From Candidatus Melainabacteria bacterium (GTDB lineage Bacteria > Actinomycetota > Actinomycetes > Mycobacteriales > Pseudonocardiaceae), in the NCBI GenBank assembly GCA_903970565.1, contig CAJCJE010000979.1, forward strand, positions 1 through 5,852: a DNA stretch of 5,852 nt, written 5' to 3'. Under the pieces are notes generated by a model. That model was not told the DNA's origin, made no database searches, and was given only the letters and a program-made list of their open reading frames with translations. The position numbers and the translations under genes are program-made. This document shows positions 1 to 5,852 of this stretch, in pieces (within the stretch, counting starts at the first letter, position 1; each line of letters opens with the position of its first letter).

Positions 1-826
1 CGACGACCGCGAGCACGATCCACCGGGAACCGCCAGTACTCGTCGCGGGCGGGGCCGGGGTGACCGGGGCGTAGACGGCGAACCAGTCCACGTACATCCG
101 GACCGTACCGCCGGTCGCGGGGGCCAGGGACCTGCCCTCGGCGTTCTGCTGGACCTGCATCTGGAACGCCGGCCACATCGGCTGATGCGGAATGTAGCTG
201 GGATCGGTAACCCGGCCGGTGAGCCGGTTGTCCACGAAGTAGCTGATGGAGCCGGGCAGCCATTCCACCGACACGGTGTGCCACTGCGTCAGATCGCCCC
301 GATAGACGCTGCGCAGCTGGGAGTCGTCGCCGGCCCGGTGCGCGGTCTGGGTTTCCTGGGTGCGGTCGGCGTCCAGCCCGGACAGCTCGTAGTAGTCGAT
401 CTCCGGCGGCCACACGTTCGACTTCGGCCACAGCAGCGCGACCGCGCTGATCCCGGCGCCGCGATCGACCCGGATGCGCGCCACGTACTTGCCGTAGGTA
501 CGCACCATCGCCGGCCAACCGGCCGCGCCGACTCCGCCGGTGATCCACTTCCCGCCTCGGCGCTGCGCGGTGAGCACCAGCCGGCCGTCCTGTTCGGCGG
601 TCTGGGAGGTGGCCCAGGTGGTTGCCCGGCAGCATGACGGCACGCCCCGGTAGACCGACCACCGCGGGGAGATCGCGTCGCCGTTGAAGTTGTCCTGAGC
701 CACCAGTTGCCACTGCTGGCCCTGCTGGCCCTGGGCCGAGGCCGGGAGGCCGGCCAGGCCGGACCAGGCCAGCGCCAGGACCACCGCGAACACGGCACCG
801 AACCTGCGCGGCGCGTCCAGGAACAT
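1..826 (-). CDS. Secreted GH16-type glycoside hydrolase, C-terminus cut by window edge
   Basis: This is a probable endo-acting beta-glycanase of the GH16 fold, exported and acting outside the membrane. The visible 275 residues begin with an n-region (RR at 7-8), a hydrophobic core at about 10-27 and an ASA signal-peptidase site at 29-31. A Gln-rich stretch (QGQQGQQ) follows, encoded by a duplicated 9-mer at 713-730. The GH16 domain runs from about 39 to 254: an early DNFNGD strand, the catalytic-type motif EIDYYE at 142-147 (nucleophile E142, assisting D144, acid/base E147), a WHTVSVEW strand, and a closing VDWFAVY strand. A Pro/Thr/Ser linker and RWIVLAVV then start what looks like a membrane anchor. 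ATG at 826 was chosen because AAGGAG lies 8 bases upstream. It is the last visible gene of the operon and has its own strong ribosome binding site. The Tyr pair in the motif is unusual, and the substrate cannot be read from the sequence. Confidence 0.86.
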   Translation of the reverse strand, partial: MFLDAPRRFGAVFAVVLALAWSGLAGLPASAQGQQGQQWQLVAQDNFNGDAISPRWSVYRGVPSCCRATTWATSQTAEQDGRLVLTAQRRGGKWITGGVGAAGWPAMVRTYGKYVARIRVDRGAGISAVALLWPKSNVWPPEIDYYELSGLDADRTQETQTAHRAGDDSQLRSVYRGDLTQWHTVSVEWLPGSISYFVDNRLTGRVTDPSYIPHQPMWPAFQMQVQQNAEGRSLAPATGGTVRMYVDWFAVYAPVTPAPPATSTGGSRWIVLAVV

Positions 827-834
827 CCAGCGAA

Positions 835-840
835 CTCCTT
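835..840 (-). promoter_or_regulatory. Strong Shine-Dalgarno for the GH16 gene
   Basis: AAGGAG lies 8 bases before the ATG at 826, within the 44-base gap (827-870) that is the only intergenic space in the window. The gap otherwise contains just a short CGATCG palindrome. I see no hairpin-plus-T-run terminator and no clear promoter, so the hydrolase is probably co-transcribed with the genes before it but translated independently. Confidence 0.8.
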
Positions 841-870
841 CGGCCGATCGAGCTGCGGGCGGCGAACCGG

Positions 871-1101
871 TCAGCGGCCCAGCGCGGCCAACAGCGGCTG
901 GACCAGGATCACCAGCAGCACGATCAGCAACACCCAGCCCAGGATGTCCATCGCGATGATCGGCCTGCCGCGCCGCACGGAGCGCGCGGTCTCGCCGCCC
1001 CGTCCGGCCCGGACCTCGACCAGCACAGTCCGCACGCCGAGCAGTACCAGCAGCAGCGCCGACAGGCAGCCACCGACGAGGGTGAGCAGTCCCTGGCTCA
1101 T
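871..1101 (-). CDS. Small two-helix membrane protein, unknown function
   Basis: This 76-residue protein is not recognised as a member of any named family. It has two hydrophobic helices, at about 5-27 and 51-73. They are joined by a strongly basic loop (31-47, including RSVRRGR) that should lie in the cytoplasm, giving a hairpin with both ends outside. The C-terminus (LAALGR) is very short. The start is the ATG at 1101, which overlaps the TGA of the acyltransferase by 4 bases (ATGA) and has GGGAG 8 bases upstream. A longer in-frame reading to 1257 would overlap the conserved acyltransferase coding region and is not credible. It sits between a sugar acyltransferase and a secreted glycanase, so a helper role in assembling or exporting the same polysaccharide is plausible. 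That is inference from position only. Confidence 0.72.
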   Translation of the reverse strand: MSQGLLTLVGGCLSALLLVLLGVRTVLVEVRAGRGGETARSVRRGRPIIAMDILGWVLLIVLLVILVQPLLAALGR

Positions 1102-1631
1102 GACATCAACTCCCGTGCCGGCGATCCGACGTAGACCCCCGGCTTGACGCAGTCCTTGGTCACCACACTGCCCGCACCGATGACCACGTCGTCGCCGATC
1201 CGCACTCCCGGCAGGATCAGCACCCGCGCGCCGACCCAGGCCCGGTCCCCGATCCACACCTCACGGCCCTCCGGCACGGTGGAGACCCGGCCGCTGGGCA
1301 GTCGCTCGTGATGCGAGGTCACCACCATCACCTGCGGGCCGAACTGGCAGTCCCGGCCGATGCTGATCGGCGCGACGGCCTCCAGGTACACCTCGCGGTT
1401 GATGAAGGTGCCGGCCCCGACCCGGATGTTGCGCATCGGCCCGTGCAGCTGCCCCGAACCGAAGATGTTCGGGGTGTCGATGCGCGCGCCGGCCAGCCGG
1501 TAGCCCAGCCAGCGCAGCACGCGCGGCACCGCGTCCAGGCCGAGCAGTCCGTTGACGAAGACGCCGACGGTCATCGCCCACAGGTCGATGCGCAGTTCGC
1601 GCAGCAGCCGCTGCCGCAGACTTGGCGTCAT
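1098..1631 (-). CDS. Left-handed beta-helix O-acyltransferase (NodL/LacA/WcaF-like)
   Basis: This protein of 177 residues probably transfers an acetyl or similar acyl group from an acyl-CoA to a sugar hydroxyl. The N-terminal part (1-50) is alpha-helical with a hydrophobic stretch at about 17-34, which may dock it to the membrane. From about 51 on it shows hexapeptide-repeat coils: IRVGAGTFINRE, ISIGRDCQFG, VWIGDRAWVGARVLILPGV, and IGDDVVIGAGSVVTKD. It ends in the family hallmark GSPARELM. The catalytic histidine is expected in TSHHE at 105-109 (bases 1305-1319), where H107 and H108 are adjacent. The length fits the family. The start at 1631 forms an ATGA overlap with the stop of the 597-residue membrane protein. 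The upstream GGA is a weak ribosome binding site, so translation is likely coupled. In this operon the acceptor is most likely the exported polysaccharide or its lipid-linked precursor (inference). Confidence 0.88.
   Translation of the reverse strand: MTPSLRQRLLRELRIDLWAMTVGVFVNGLLGLDAVPRVLRWLGYRLAGARIDTPNIFGSGQLHGPMRNIRVGAGTFINREVYLEAVAPISIGRDCQFGPQVMVVTSHHERLPSGRVSTVPEGREVWIGDRAWVGARVLILPGVRIGDDVVIGAGSVVTKDCVKPGVYVGSPARELMS
1110..1114 (-). promoter_or_regulatory. Ribosome binding site of the 76-residue protein
   Basis: GGGAG lies 8 bases before the ATG at 1101, inside the end of the acyltransferase gene. It supports this internal methionine over any longer start and makes the small protein a real gene candidate rather than a chance ORF. 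Confidence 0.6.
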
Positions 1632-3421
1632 GACCGCAGGTCCGAGGTGAGTTCCAGCAGCTGGCTCTGGCCCTGCGCGAAGACCCGCGTGTAGAGACCG
1701 GAGGAGATCAGCCGGTCGCCGAGGCCGGTCATCCAGCCGGCCTTCATGCCGTAGTAGATCTGGCCGTAGGCGTCTTGCGCGGCGTTGAGCACCAGGAAGT
1801 CCGGATGCACCTTGTGCACGCAGGGATCGGGGTTCGGGAAGGGTTCGCAGGTCGACTCGATGGAGGCCTGTTTCACCTCGCCCAGCCGCTGCCATTCCGA
1901 CACCGGCGCGTACGCGGCGACCGTGTCCAGGGTCTGACCGTCCCTGGCGATGTCATAGGCCTTCTGCACGGCGTCGATGTCGGCCCTGGTGAACGCGACA
2001 TAGGCGTCGTTGCCGCCGCGCGCGGCCACATCGCCGAGCATGAGCCCGGCCAGCGCGACCGCGCCGACGGTGATCGCACCACGGCGCAGCCAGGTGCGGC
2101 GGAAACCCGCGCTCAGCAGCTCGTTGAGCAGGACGGCGGCCAGCAGCGCGAACAGCGGCAGCGCGAAGAGGTAGCAGCGGATGAGGATCTCGCCGCCGTA
2201 GGGTTGGGCCACGGCCAGGCCGAACGCGGTGATCGCCATCAGCACCAGGGTCAGCGAGCGTTTGCCCTGCCGGCGCAGCACGATCGCGCCGAGCCCGGCC
2301 AGCGCACCGACCACGACGGTGATGCCGACCCGGACCATCAGCATGTCCTCGCGACCGGCGTTGTCAGAAAGCCGCTGTTCGAAGCCCTGGTTGACCGAGG
2401 AGCTGAGGTCACCGATGGAACCGGTGATCTCGTGCAGCTGGCCGATCCAGAAGTCGCGGGCGCCGAGCACGAACCACACGACCGCGGCTAGCAGCACCAC
2501 GAACGGCAGCCAGCGCGCCCAGAGCCGGCCGCAGATGGCCAGCACGAACAGCAGCCCGGCCAGCATGTACGGGGACAGCTGGTGCGAGGGTGCCAGCGCC
2601 AGCCCGAGCACGAGGACCAGCCCGAGCGCGAAGATCCGTTCCATCGGCGTGTTGTCCGGCACCACCGGTCGCAGGAAGGCGCCCGTGGGCAACGGTTGCA
2701 GCAGTCCCGGCCGAACCAGGTAGCGGAAGGTGACCGCGAGGCCGGCCAGCAGCAGCAGGAACGTCGATCCCTGCGGGGACAGGTAGTCCTGCTCGGTCCA
2801 GTTGCCGATCAGGAACACCCACGGCGCCAGCCAGGCGATCCGGCCGGGCCCGAACACCGACAGCGCGATCGACCGCACCGCGACCACCGCGGTCCCGGTG
2901 AGCACGACCGGTGCGAAGGAGATCAGCACCGAGGCGTCCTTGAGGCCGCTGGCCCCGGTCAGCAGCGCGAGGAAGGAGAAGAACCCCGGCCAGCTGAACC
3001 GCGCGTCGAAGTTGTGCAGCACGGCGCCGTGCGCGTTGATGTAGTCGGCGAACCCGACGTGCAGCCAGGCGACCGGCAGCCGGCCCACCGGTTCGGCGGC
3101 CGGTTGCAGGCCGTAGACGGCGAACACGGTGCACGCGGTGATCAGGGTCAGCGCCCAGCCCCGGCTGTTGGTCCGCAGCTCGACCACGAACGCGACGGCC
3201 AGCAGCGGATAGGCCAGCAGCAGCACCGGAGAAAGTGCCGGCAGCAGGCCGAAACTGCCCAGGGTGGTGGGGTCGATCGAGTGGAAGCCGGCCAGCCAGC
3301 AGATCACGCCGAGCACGCCGAGCAGCGGGCCGGCGTTGTGCCGCGCCCACGCCGGCCACGGCGCGCGAGGGTCCGGCCGCGCGGCCGGCTGGGGTGCCGG
3401 CGCGCTCATCACGGCCGTCAT
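1628..3421 (-). CDS. Polytopic membrane protein with C-terminal outside domain; candidate polysaccharide polymerase or GT-C transferase
   Basis: This protein has 597 residues. A Pro/Ala-rich N-terminal tail (1-28) precedes about 12-14 hydrophobic segments (roughly 31-46, 60-82, 89-105, 145-159, 164-190, 195-208, 216-236, 262-277, 282-298, 304-322, 363-383, 390-406, 411-432, 448-464). A soluble tail of about 133 residues (465-597) follows the last helix and is probably extracytoplasmic. That tail holds two cysteines (C525, C534) that could form a disulfide. The loop motif EQDYLSPQ (210-217, bases 2771-2794) recalls the DYxSPQ motif I associate with uncharacterised multi-spanning envelope proteins. 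The architecture, many helices plus an outer C-terminal domain, fits GT-C glycosyltransferases and is compatible with a Wzy-like polymerase. No assignment is certain. The start at 3421 gives an ATGA overlap with the flippase stop and has CGGGG 7 bases upstream. ATG 3409 is an alternative without such support. No other polymerase candidate is visible in the window. Confidence 0.82.
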   Translation of the reverse strand: MTAVMSAPAPQPAARPDPRAPWPAWARHNAGPLLGVLGVICWLAGFHSIDPTTLGSFGLLPALSPVLLLAYPLLAVAFVVELRTNSRGWALTLITACTVFAVYGLQPAAEPVGRLPVAWLHVGFADYINAHGAVLHNFDARFSWPGFFSFLALLTGASGLKDASVLISFAPVVLTGTAVVAVRSIALSVFGPGRIAWLAPWVFLIGNWTEQDYLSPQGSTFLLLLAGLAVTFRYLVRPGLLQPLPTGAFLRPVVPDNTPMERIFALGLVLVLGLALAPSHQLSPYMLAGLLFVLAICGRLWARWLPFVVLLAAVVWFVLGARDFWIGQLHEITGSIGDLSSSVNQGFEQRLSDNAGREDMLMVRVGITVVVGALAGLGAIVLRRQGKRSLTLVLMAITAFGLAVAQPYGGEILIRCYLFALPLFALLAAVLLNELLSAGFRRTWLRRGAITVGAVALAGLMLGDVAARGGNDAYVAFTRADIDAVQKAYDIARDGQTLDTVAAYAPVSEWQRLGEVKQASIESTCEPFPNPDPCVHKVHPDFLVLNAAQDAYGQIYYGMKAGWMTGLGDRLISSGLYTRVFAQGQSQLLELTSDLRS

Positions 3422-4773
3422 GCGGCTACCCCGGTGGTGATCGGCACGATGTCGGTGTTCTCCTTGATCCGAACTCGGTTGCGCAGCACGAAACCGGCGA
3501 CGCCGGCGACCAGGACCTGCACGATGACGAAGCCGAGGCCGATGGTGGTCAGATGGGCGGGCAGGAACAGCGCGACCGGGATCATGGTGGCCGCGCTGGA
3601 CAGTTGCAGACCGGCGACGATGAATCCCTTGCCCTGGGCCTGGGAGACGCCGATGGTCAACAGCACGATCAGCCGGGGCAGGCAGCCGAGCAGGACCAGT
3701 TGCAGCGCGGTGGCACCGAGTTCGGCGTAGGCGCGGCCGAACAAGTTCAGCAGCGGATGCGCGATGACGATCCCGATCACCATCAGCGGCCCGAACAGCA
3801 GCGCCAGCCGGGTACCCGCGGTCCTCGCCAGTTGCCGCACCCGGCCGGGATCGGCCGCGACGCGGACCACCAGGGAGTTCACGAACGCGGTACCGGCGAC
3901 GTCCAGCGCGGTCACCGCGGTCCACACCACGAAGAACACCGCGCCGTCGGCCGCCCCGACCCGACCGGTGACGATCAGCGGCATCAGGTAGTACAACAGC
4001 GACTGGCCGATGGTGGCCAGGTAGGTCGGGCCGAGCAGATGGGTCAGCTCGTTGCGGTCGGGCAGCAGACCGTCGGGCAGGGCACGGCGTTTCGCCGCCG
4101 CGCGCGCCACGATCACGCTGACCACGATCGCGGCGATCCCGGCCGGCACCGCCCAGGACAGCACGATGCCGAGGGCCCCACCGCTCGCGCCGGCCACGAC
4201 CAGGATGCCGACCCGGCCGATGCCGAAGCCGAAGTTCTTGGTCAGCACCACACCGGCCTTGCCGAAGCTGGTCAGCACCGGGTCCTGGAACTGCATCACG
4301 GCCCAGACCAGGGTGGTCGCGGTGAACAGCGGCAGCCCCCAGCCGGGCAGCGCGGCCAGCGCCTGCCGGCCGGCCGGCAGCGCGACGAACACGCCGACGC
4401 CGACCAGCGCGCCGCCGATGATGACCAGATAGGTGCGGGAGAGCAGGGTCGCGCCACGACCACCGGCCCGTGGAATCCAGCGCAGCACGGCCGGGCCGAG
4501 GCTGAGCTGGCTGAGGCTGGCGACCAGCAGGAAGCCTGAGGTGAACGCGGTGGTCGTCCCTACCACCTCCCGGCTGGCCAGGTGCGCCGACACCAGCCAG
4601 CCGACCAGGCCGGCGACCGAGGTGAACGCGGCGCCCAGCGACAGCCAGATGCCGTCCCGGACCATCCGCCCGTTCTTCGCGACGACCTCGTCGAGCGCGG
4701 CCTGGTCGACCTCGTGGTCGACCTCGCCGGTCCTGCCGGTCCTGCCGATTTCTTCGACCTTGTCGACCGTCAC
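3418..4773 (-). CDS. Wzx-like polysaccharide flippase (MOP superfamily)
   Basis: The protein has 451 residues and about 12 membrane helices (roughly 41-64, 76-98, 112-132, 147-163, 176-195, 200-224, 250-269, 276-296, 322-340, 354-375, 384-404, 409-430). Length and helix count match MOP-type lipid-linked oligosaccharide flippases. Typical features include the [15 protein letters not shown] region after helix 2, and the [17 protein letters not shown] segment with a following SQAQGK region in the C-terminal half. Its likely job is moving an undecaprenyl-linked sugar unit across the plasma membrane. The first 36 residues form a charged, mostly acidic cytoplasmic tail encoded partly by short tandem repeats. 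The start is the GTG at 4773: it has GGAGG 7 bases upstream and overlaps the preceding TGA (GTGA). The next candidate start, Met37, would remove the tail. The stop overlaps the ATG of the 597-residue gene. A peptidoglycan-lipid or other MOP role cannot be excluded, but the neighbours favour polysaccharide export. Confidence 0.86.
   Translation of the reverse strand: MTVDKVEEIGRTGRTGEVDHEVDQAALDEVVAKNGRMVRDGIWLSLGAAFTSVAGLVGWLVSAHLASREVVGTTTAFTSGFLLVASLSQLSLGPAVLRWIPRAGGRGATLLSRTYLVIIGGALVGVGVFVALPAGRQALAALPGWGLPLFTATTLVWAVMQFQDPVLTSFGKAGVVLTKNFGFGIGRVGILVVAGASGGALGIVLSWAVPAGIAAIVVSVIVARAAAKRRALPDGLLPDRNELTHLLGPTYLATIGQSLLYYLMPLIVTGRVGAADGAVFFVVWTAVTALDVAGTAFVNSLVVRVAADPGRVRQLARTAGTRLALLFGPLMVIGIVIAHPLLNLFGRAYAELGATALQLVLLGCLPRLIVLLTIGVSQAQGKGFIVAGLQLSSAATMIPVALFLPAHLTTIGLGFVIVQVLVAGVAGFVLRNRVRIKENTDIVPITTGVAA
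4703..4747. repeat. Two adjacent short perfect tandem repeats within the flippase gene
   Basis: On the plus strand TGGTCGACCTCG occurs twice in a row (4703-4714, 4715-4726), followed by CCGGTCCTG twice (4727-4735, 4736-4744) and a partial third CCG. Read on the minus strand they encode RTGRTG and EVDHEVDQ in the cytoplasmic tail. Both unit lengths are multiples of three, so copy-number change would keep the frame. Confidence 0.85.
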
Positions 4774-5186
4774 GGGGTGGCCTCCGCCGGGCTCGGGGCG
4801 CGCAGCAGGTGGTGCACCAGCGGCACCAGCGTGAGCACGCCGAGGATGGCGACCGCGCCGAGCGGATGCCAGGCGTTGAGCAGGATCATGGTCTGGCCCA
4901 ACAGTATGCCGATCGCGATGCTGACCCCGATGCCGACGCTCCACCGGAACGAGGCGGACGCCGACCGCAGGTACGCGGTGATCGACCAGCCGGGCGCGAG
5001 CACCACGAACGCGGTGGTCAGGACCAGCCGCCAGTTCCCGGTCGCGCCGGTCAACTGGACCAGCAGGGTGGCCACGGTGAGTGCGATCAGCACCGCCGCG
5101 CTGGCGCGACGCTGCAACTCGGGACCGGTCATCGCGCCGAAGTCGATCAGCGCGGAGTTCTTCTCAGCCGTGCTCTGGTGGGTCAT
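4770..5186 (-). CDS. Small four-helix membrane protein, DUF1616-like
   Basis: This protein has 138 residues: a polar N-terminal part (1-27), four hydrophobic helices at about 28-46, 53-73, 81-103 and 107-127, and a short Pro/Ala tail. The second helix holds FVVLAPGWSITAYL, which resembles the PG-containing helix of DUF1616 proteins found near archaeal and actinobacterial glycosylation genes. Members as I remember them are about twice as long or more, so this would be a membrane-only short form. The function is unknown. Its place between the glycosyltransferase and the flippase suggests a part in assembling the lipid-linked glycan (inference). The ATG at 5186 overlaps the glycosyltransferase TGA by 4 bases. 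Only a weak GGATGG lies upstream, so translation is probably coupled. Downstream, its own TGA overlaps the GTG of the flippase. Confidence 0.78.
   Translation of the reverse strand: MTHQSTAEKNSALIDFGAMTGPELQRRASAAVLIALTVATLLVQLTGATGNWRLVLTTAFVVLAPGWSITAYLRSASASFRWSVGIGVSIAIGILLGQTMILLNAWHPLGAVAILGVLTLVPLVHHLLRAPSPAEATP
4781..4785 (-). promoter_or_regulatory. Strong Shine-Dalgarno deciding the GTG start of the flippase
   Basis: GGAGG stands 7 bases before the GTG at 4773, within the end of the 138-residue gene. It is one of the two best ribosome binding sites in the window, and it fixes a GTG start over the later ATG codons. Confidence 0.75.
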
Positions 5187-5852
5187 CGAGCCATCCGCAT
5201 CGCAGGCTCAGCAGCGCGCTGGGCAACGGTTTCCAGGGGTTCGGGCAGGCCGAGCCGGCGCCGGGGCGCGGTCAGCACGGACAGTGCCAGCCGAGCCGGC
5301 CCGGCGATCATGCCGCGTCGCTCGGCCCTGGACAGTTCGGCCGGGAAGTCCGCGCCACGGCCAGCATTGCGCTCGGAGTCCTCGTCGACGGTGTGCCGCA
5401 GGCCGGCCGGGAGTCTGCGCAGCACCGCCAGCAGTTCGGCCGGGCGGCGGCCGACATAGACCGCGAACATCGGAAACAGCCCGGTGCCGTAGCTGTACAT
5501 CTGCTTGGCCAACTCCGCGGTCTCCCGTCGGTGTTCGTGTCGGACCACGGCGCGCGGGCTGTAGACCAGCATTCCGCCGCCGCGAATCAGTCGGATGAAC
5601 AGCTCGAGATCCTCGCCGGAACCGGTCGGCGTGCCGGGCCCGAGCAACGGGTCGCAGCCGCCGAGGGACCGGTACGCGGTCGCTCGCCAGGCCATGCTGT
5701 TGCCGGAGCCGAACACGCCGGCCGCGAACGGATACAGCGCCAGCCGCCCCGACTCCCCCGGACCGACCGGGCCGTCGACCCCGGCGGAGGTCAGCGTGCG
5801 GCGGTGGAAACCCTTGCCGAAGCCGCCCCAGCTCTCGAACCACTGCTGCGCC
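5183..5852 (-). CDS. Family-2-like glycosyltransferase, C-terminal part only
   Basis: The reading frame enters from the right edge in codons starting at 5851; 222 residues are visible and the N-terminal nucleotide-sugar binding half is outside the window. Counted from the edge, GSGNSMAWR (48-56) is followed by LGGCDPLLGPG (63-73). The acidic motif GEDLELFIRL (79-88; E80, D81, bases 5609-5614) and YSPRAVVRHEHR come next. This is the usual order in GT-A/GT2 enzymes: acceptor-side strand, ED catalytic base, then the His-containing strand. The tail continues with YSYGTGLFPMF and a basic region. It would add a sugar to a lipid-linked intermediate at the cytoplasmic face. Donor and acceptor cannot be deduced. 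The GTG at 5716 is internal and not a start, because the conserved frame is open up to the edge. The TGA at 5185-5183 overlaps the start of the 138-residue gene. Confidence 0.9.
   Translation of the reverse strand, partial: AQQWFESWGGFGKGFHRRTLTSAGVDGPVGPGESGRLALYPFAAGVFGSGNSMAWRATAYRSLGGCDPLLGPGTPTGSGEDLELFIRLIRGGGMLVYSPRAVVRHEHRRETAELAKQMYSYGTGLFPMFAVYVGRRPAELLAVLRRLPAGLRHTVDEDSERNAGRGADFPAELSRAERRGMIAGPARLALSVLTAPRRRLGLPEPLETVAQRAAEPAMRMAR

Noticed and set aside
289..798. Minus-strand open frame of 169 codons within the hydrolase region
   Set aside because: It is frame-shifted relative to the GH16 reading, which carries the signal peptide, catalytic motif and strong SD. The shadow is Trp/Arg/Ser-rich with no motif.
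827..870. Possible terminator or promoter in the 44-base gap before the hydrolase gene
   Set aside because: Only a short CGATCG palindrome and the SD are present. There is no stem-loop of useful length, no T-run, and no room for a convincing -35/-10 pair.
2409..3359. Minus-strand open frame of 316 codons in another frame
   Set aside because: It is a shadow in a shifted frame of the 597-residue gene, Ala/Arg-rich throughout, with no hydrophobic pattern or ribosome binding site of its own.
3407..3409. Alternative ATG start for the 597-residue protein
   Set aside because: It lacks a ribosome binding site, while the ATG at 3421 has CGGGG upstream and continues the ATGA overlap pattern of the operon. 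It removes only four residues, so the effect is small either way.
2582..3730. Long plus-strand open frame of 382 codons
   Set aside because: It is antisense to two well-supported membrane protein genes. The translation is rich in Gln, Arg, Glu and His without domains, and no plausible operon context exists on the plus strand.
3235..4539. Long plus-strand open frame of 434 codons
   Set aside because: It lies antisense to the flippase and the 597-residue gene, whose products have coherent transmembrane patterns. Its product is a monotonous Gln/Arg/Gly/Asp/His mixture typical of a high-GC shadow frame.
4582..5598. Plus-strand open frame of 338 codons
   Set aside because: It spans the antisense of three adjoining minus-strand genes and cuts across their junctions. 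Its composition is Arg/Pro/Ala-rich with no recognisable motif.
5208..5843. Minus-strand open frame of 211 codons over the glycosyltransferase
   Set aside because: It is a shifted-frame shadow. The GT motifs GSGNSM and GEDLEL lie in the other frame, which is open to the window edge.

Overview
The window is a high-GC (roughly 70% by eye), densely coded, one-directional block of DNA with strong third-position G/C bias. This is typical of an actinomycete chromosome. The style would fit a Streptomyces or Pseudonocardiales-like organism, but nothing here fixes the genus. Every gene I can support lies on the minus strand, so transcription runs from the right edge towards the left edge.

In transcription order the layout is as follows. 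(1) The C-terminal part of a family-2-like (GT-A) glycosyltransferase enters at the right edge and ends at 5183. (2) A 138-residue four-helix membrane protein resembling DUF1616 follows (5186-4770). (3) Next is a 451-residue Wzx/MOP-type polysaccharide flippase (4773-3418). (4) Then comes a 597-residue polytopic membrane protein with an extracytoplasmic C-terminal domain (3421-1628), a candidate polymerase or GT-C glycosyltransferase. (5) A 177-residue left-handed beta-helix O-acyltransferase follows (1631-1098). (6) Next is a 76-residue two-helix membrane protein (1101-871). (7) Last is a secreted, probably membrane-anchored GH16-type glycoside hydrolase that runs off the left edge (826-1). 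The first six genes are joined by five consecutive 4-base stop/start overlaps (ATGA or GTGA). Only a 44-base gap, carrying a strong ribosome binding site, separates gene 6 from the hydrolase. I see no promoter or terminator inside the window, so it is the interior of a longer operon.

Taken together this looks like part of a cell-surface or extracellular polysaccharide locus. A glycosyltransferase builds a lipid-linked unit, the flippase exports it, the large membrane protein may polymerise or further glycosylate it, and the acyltransferase decorates it. The GH16 enzyme is placed to trim or release the product outside the membrane. The combination is reminiscent of rhizobial exo loci (flippase ExoT, polymerase ExoQ, GH16 depolymerase ExoK), but this is inferred from gene content and not from sequence identity. 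The least understood parts are the 597-residue, 138-residue and 76-residue membrane proteins. No RNA gene, CRISPR array, insertion sequence or attachment site was seen.
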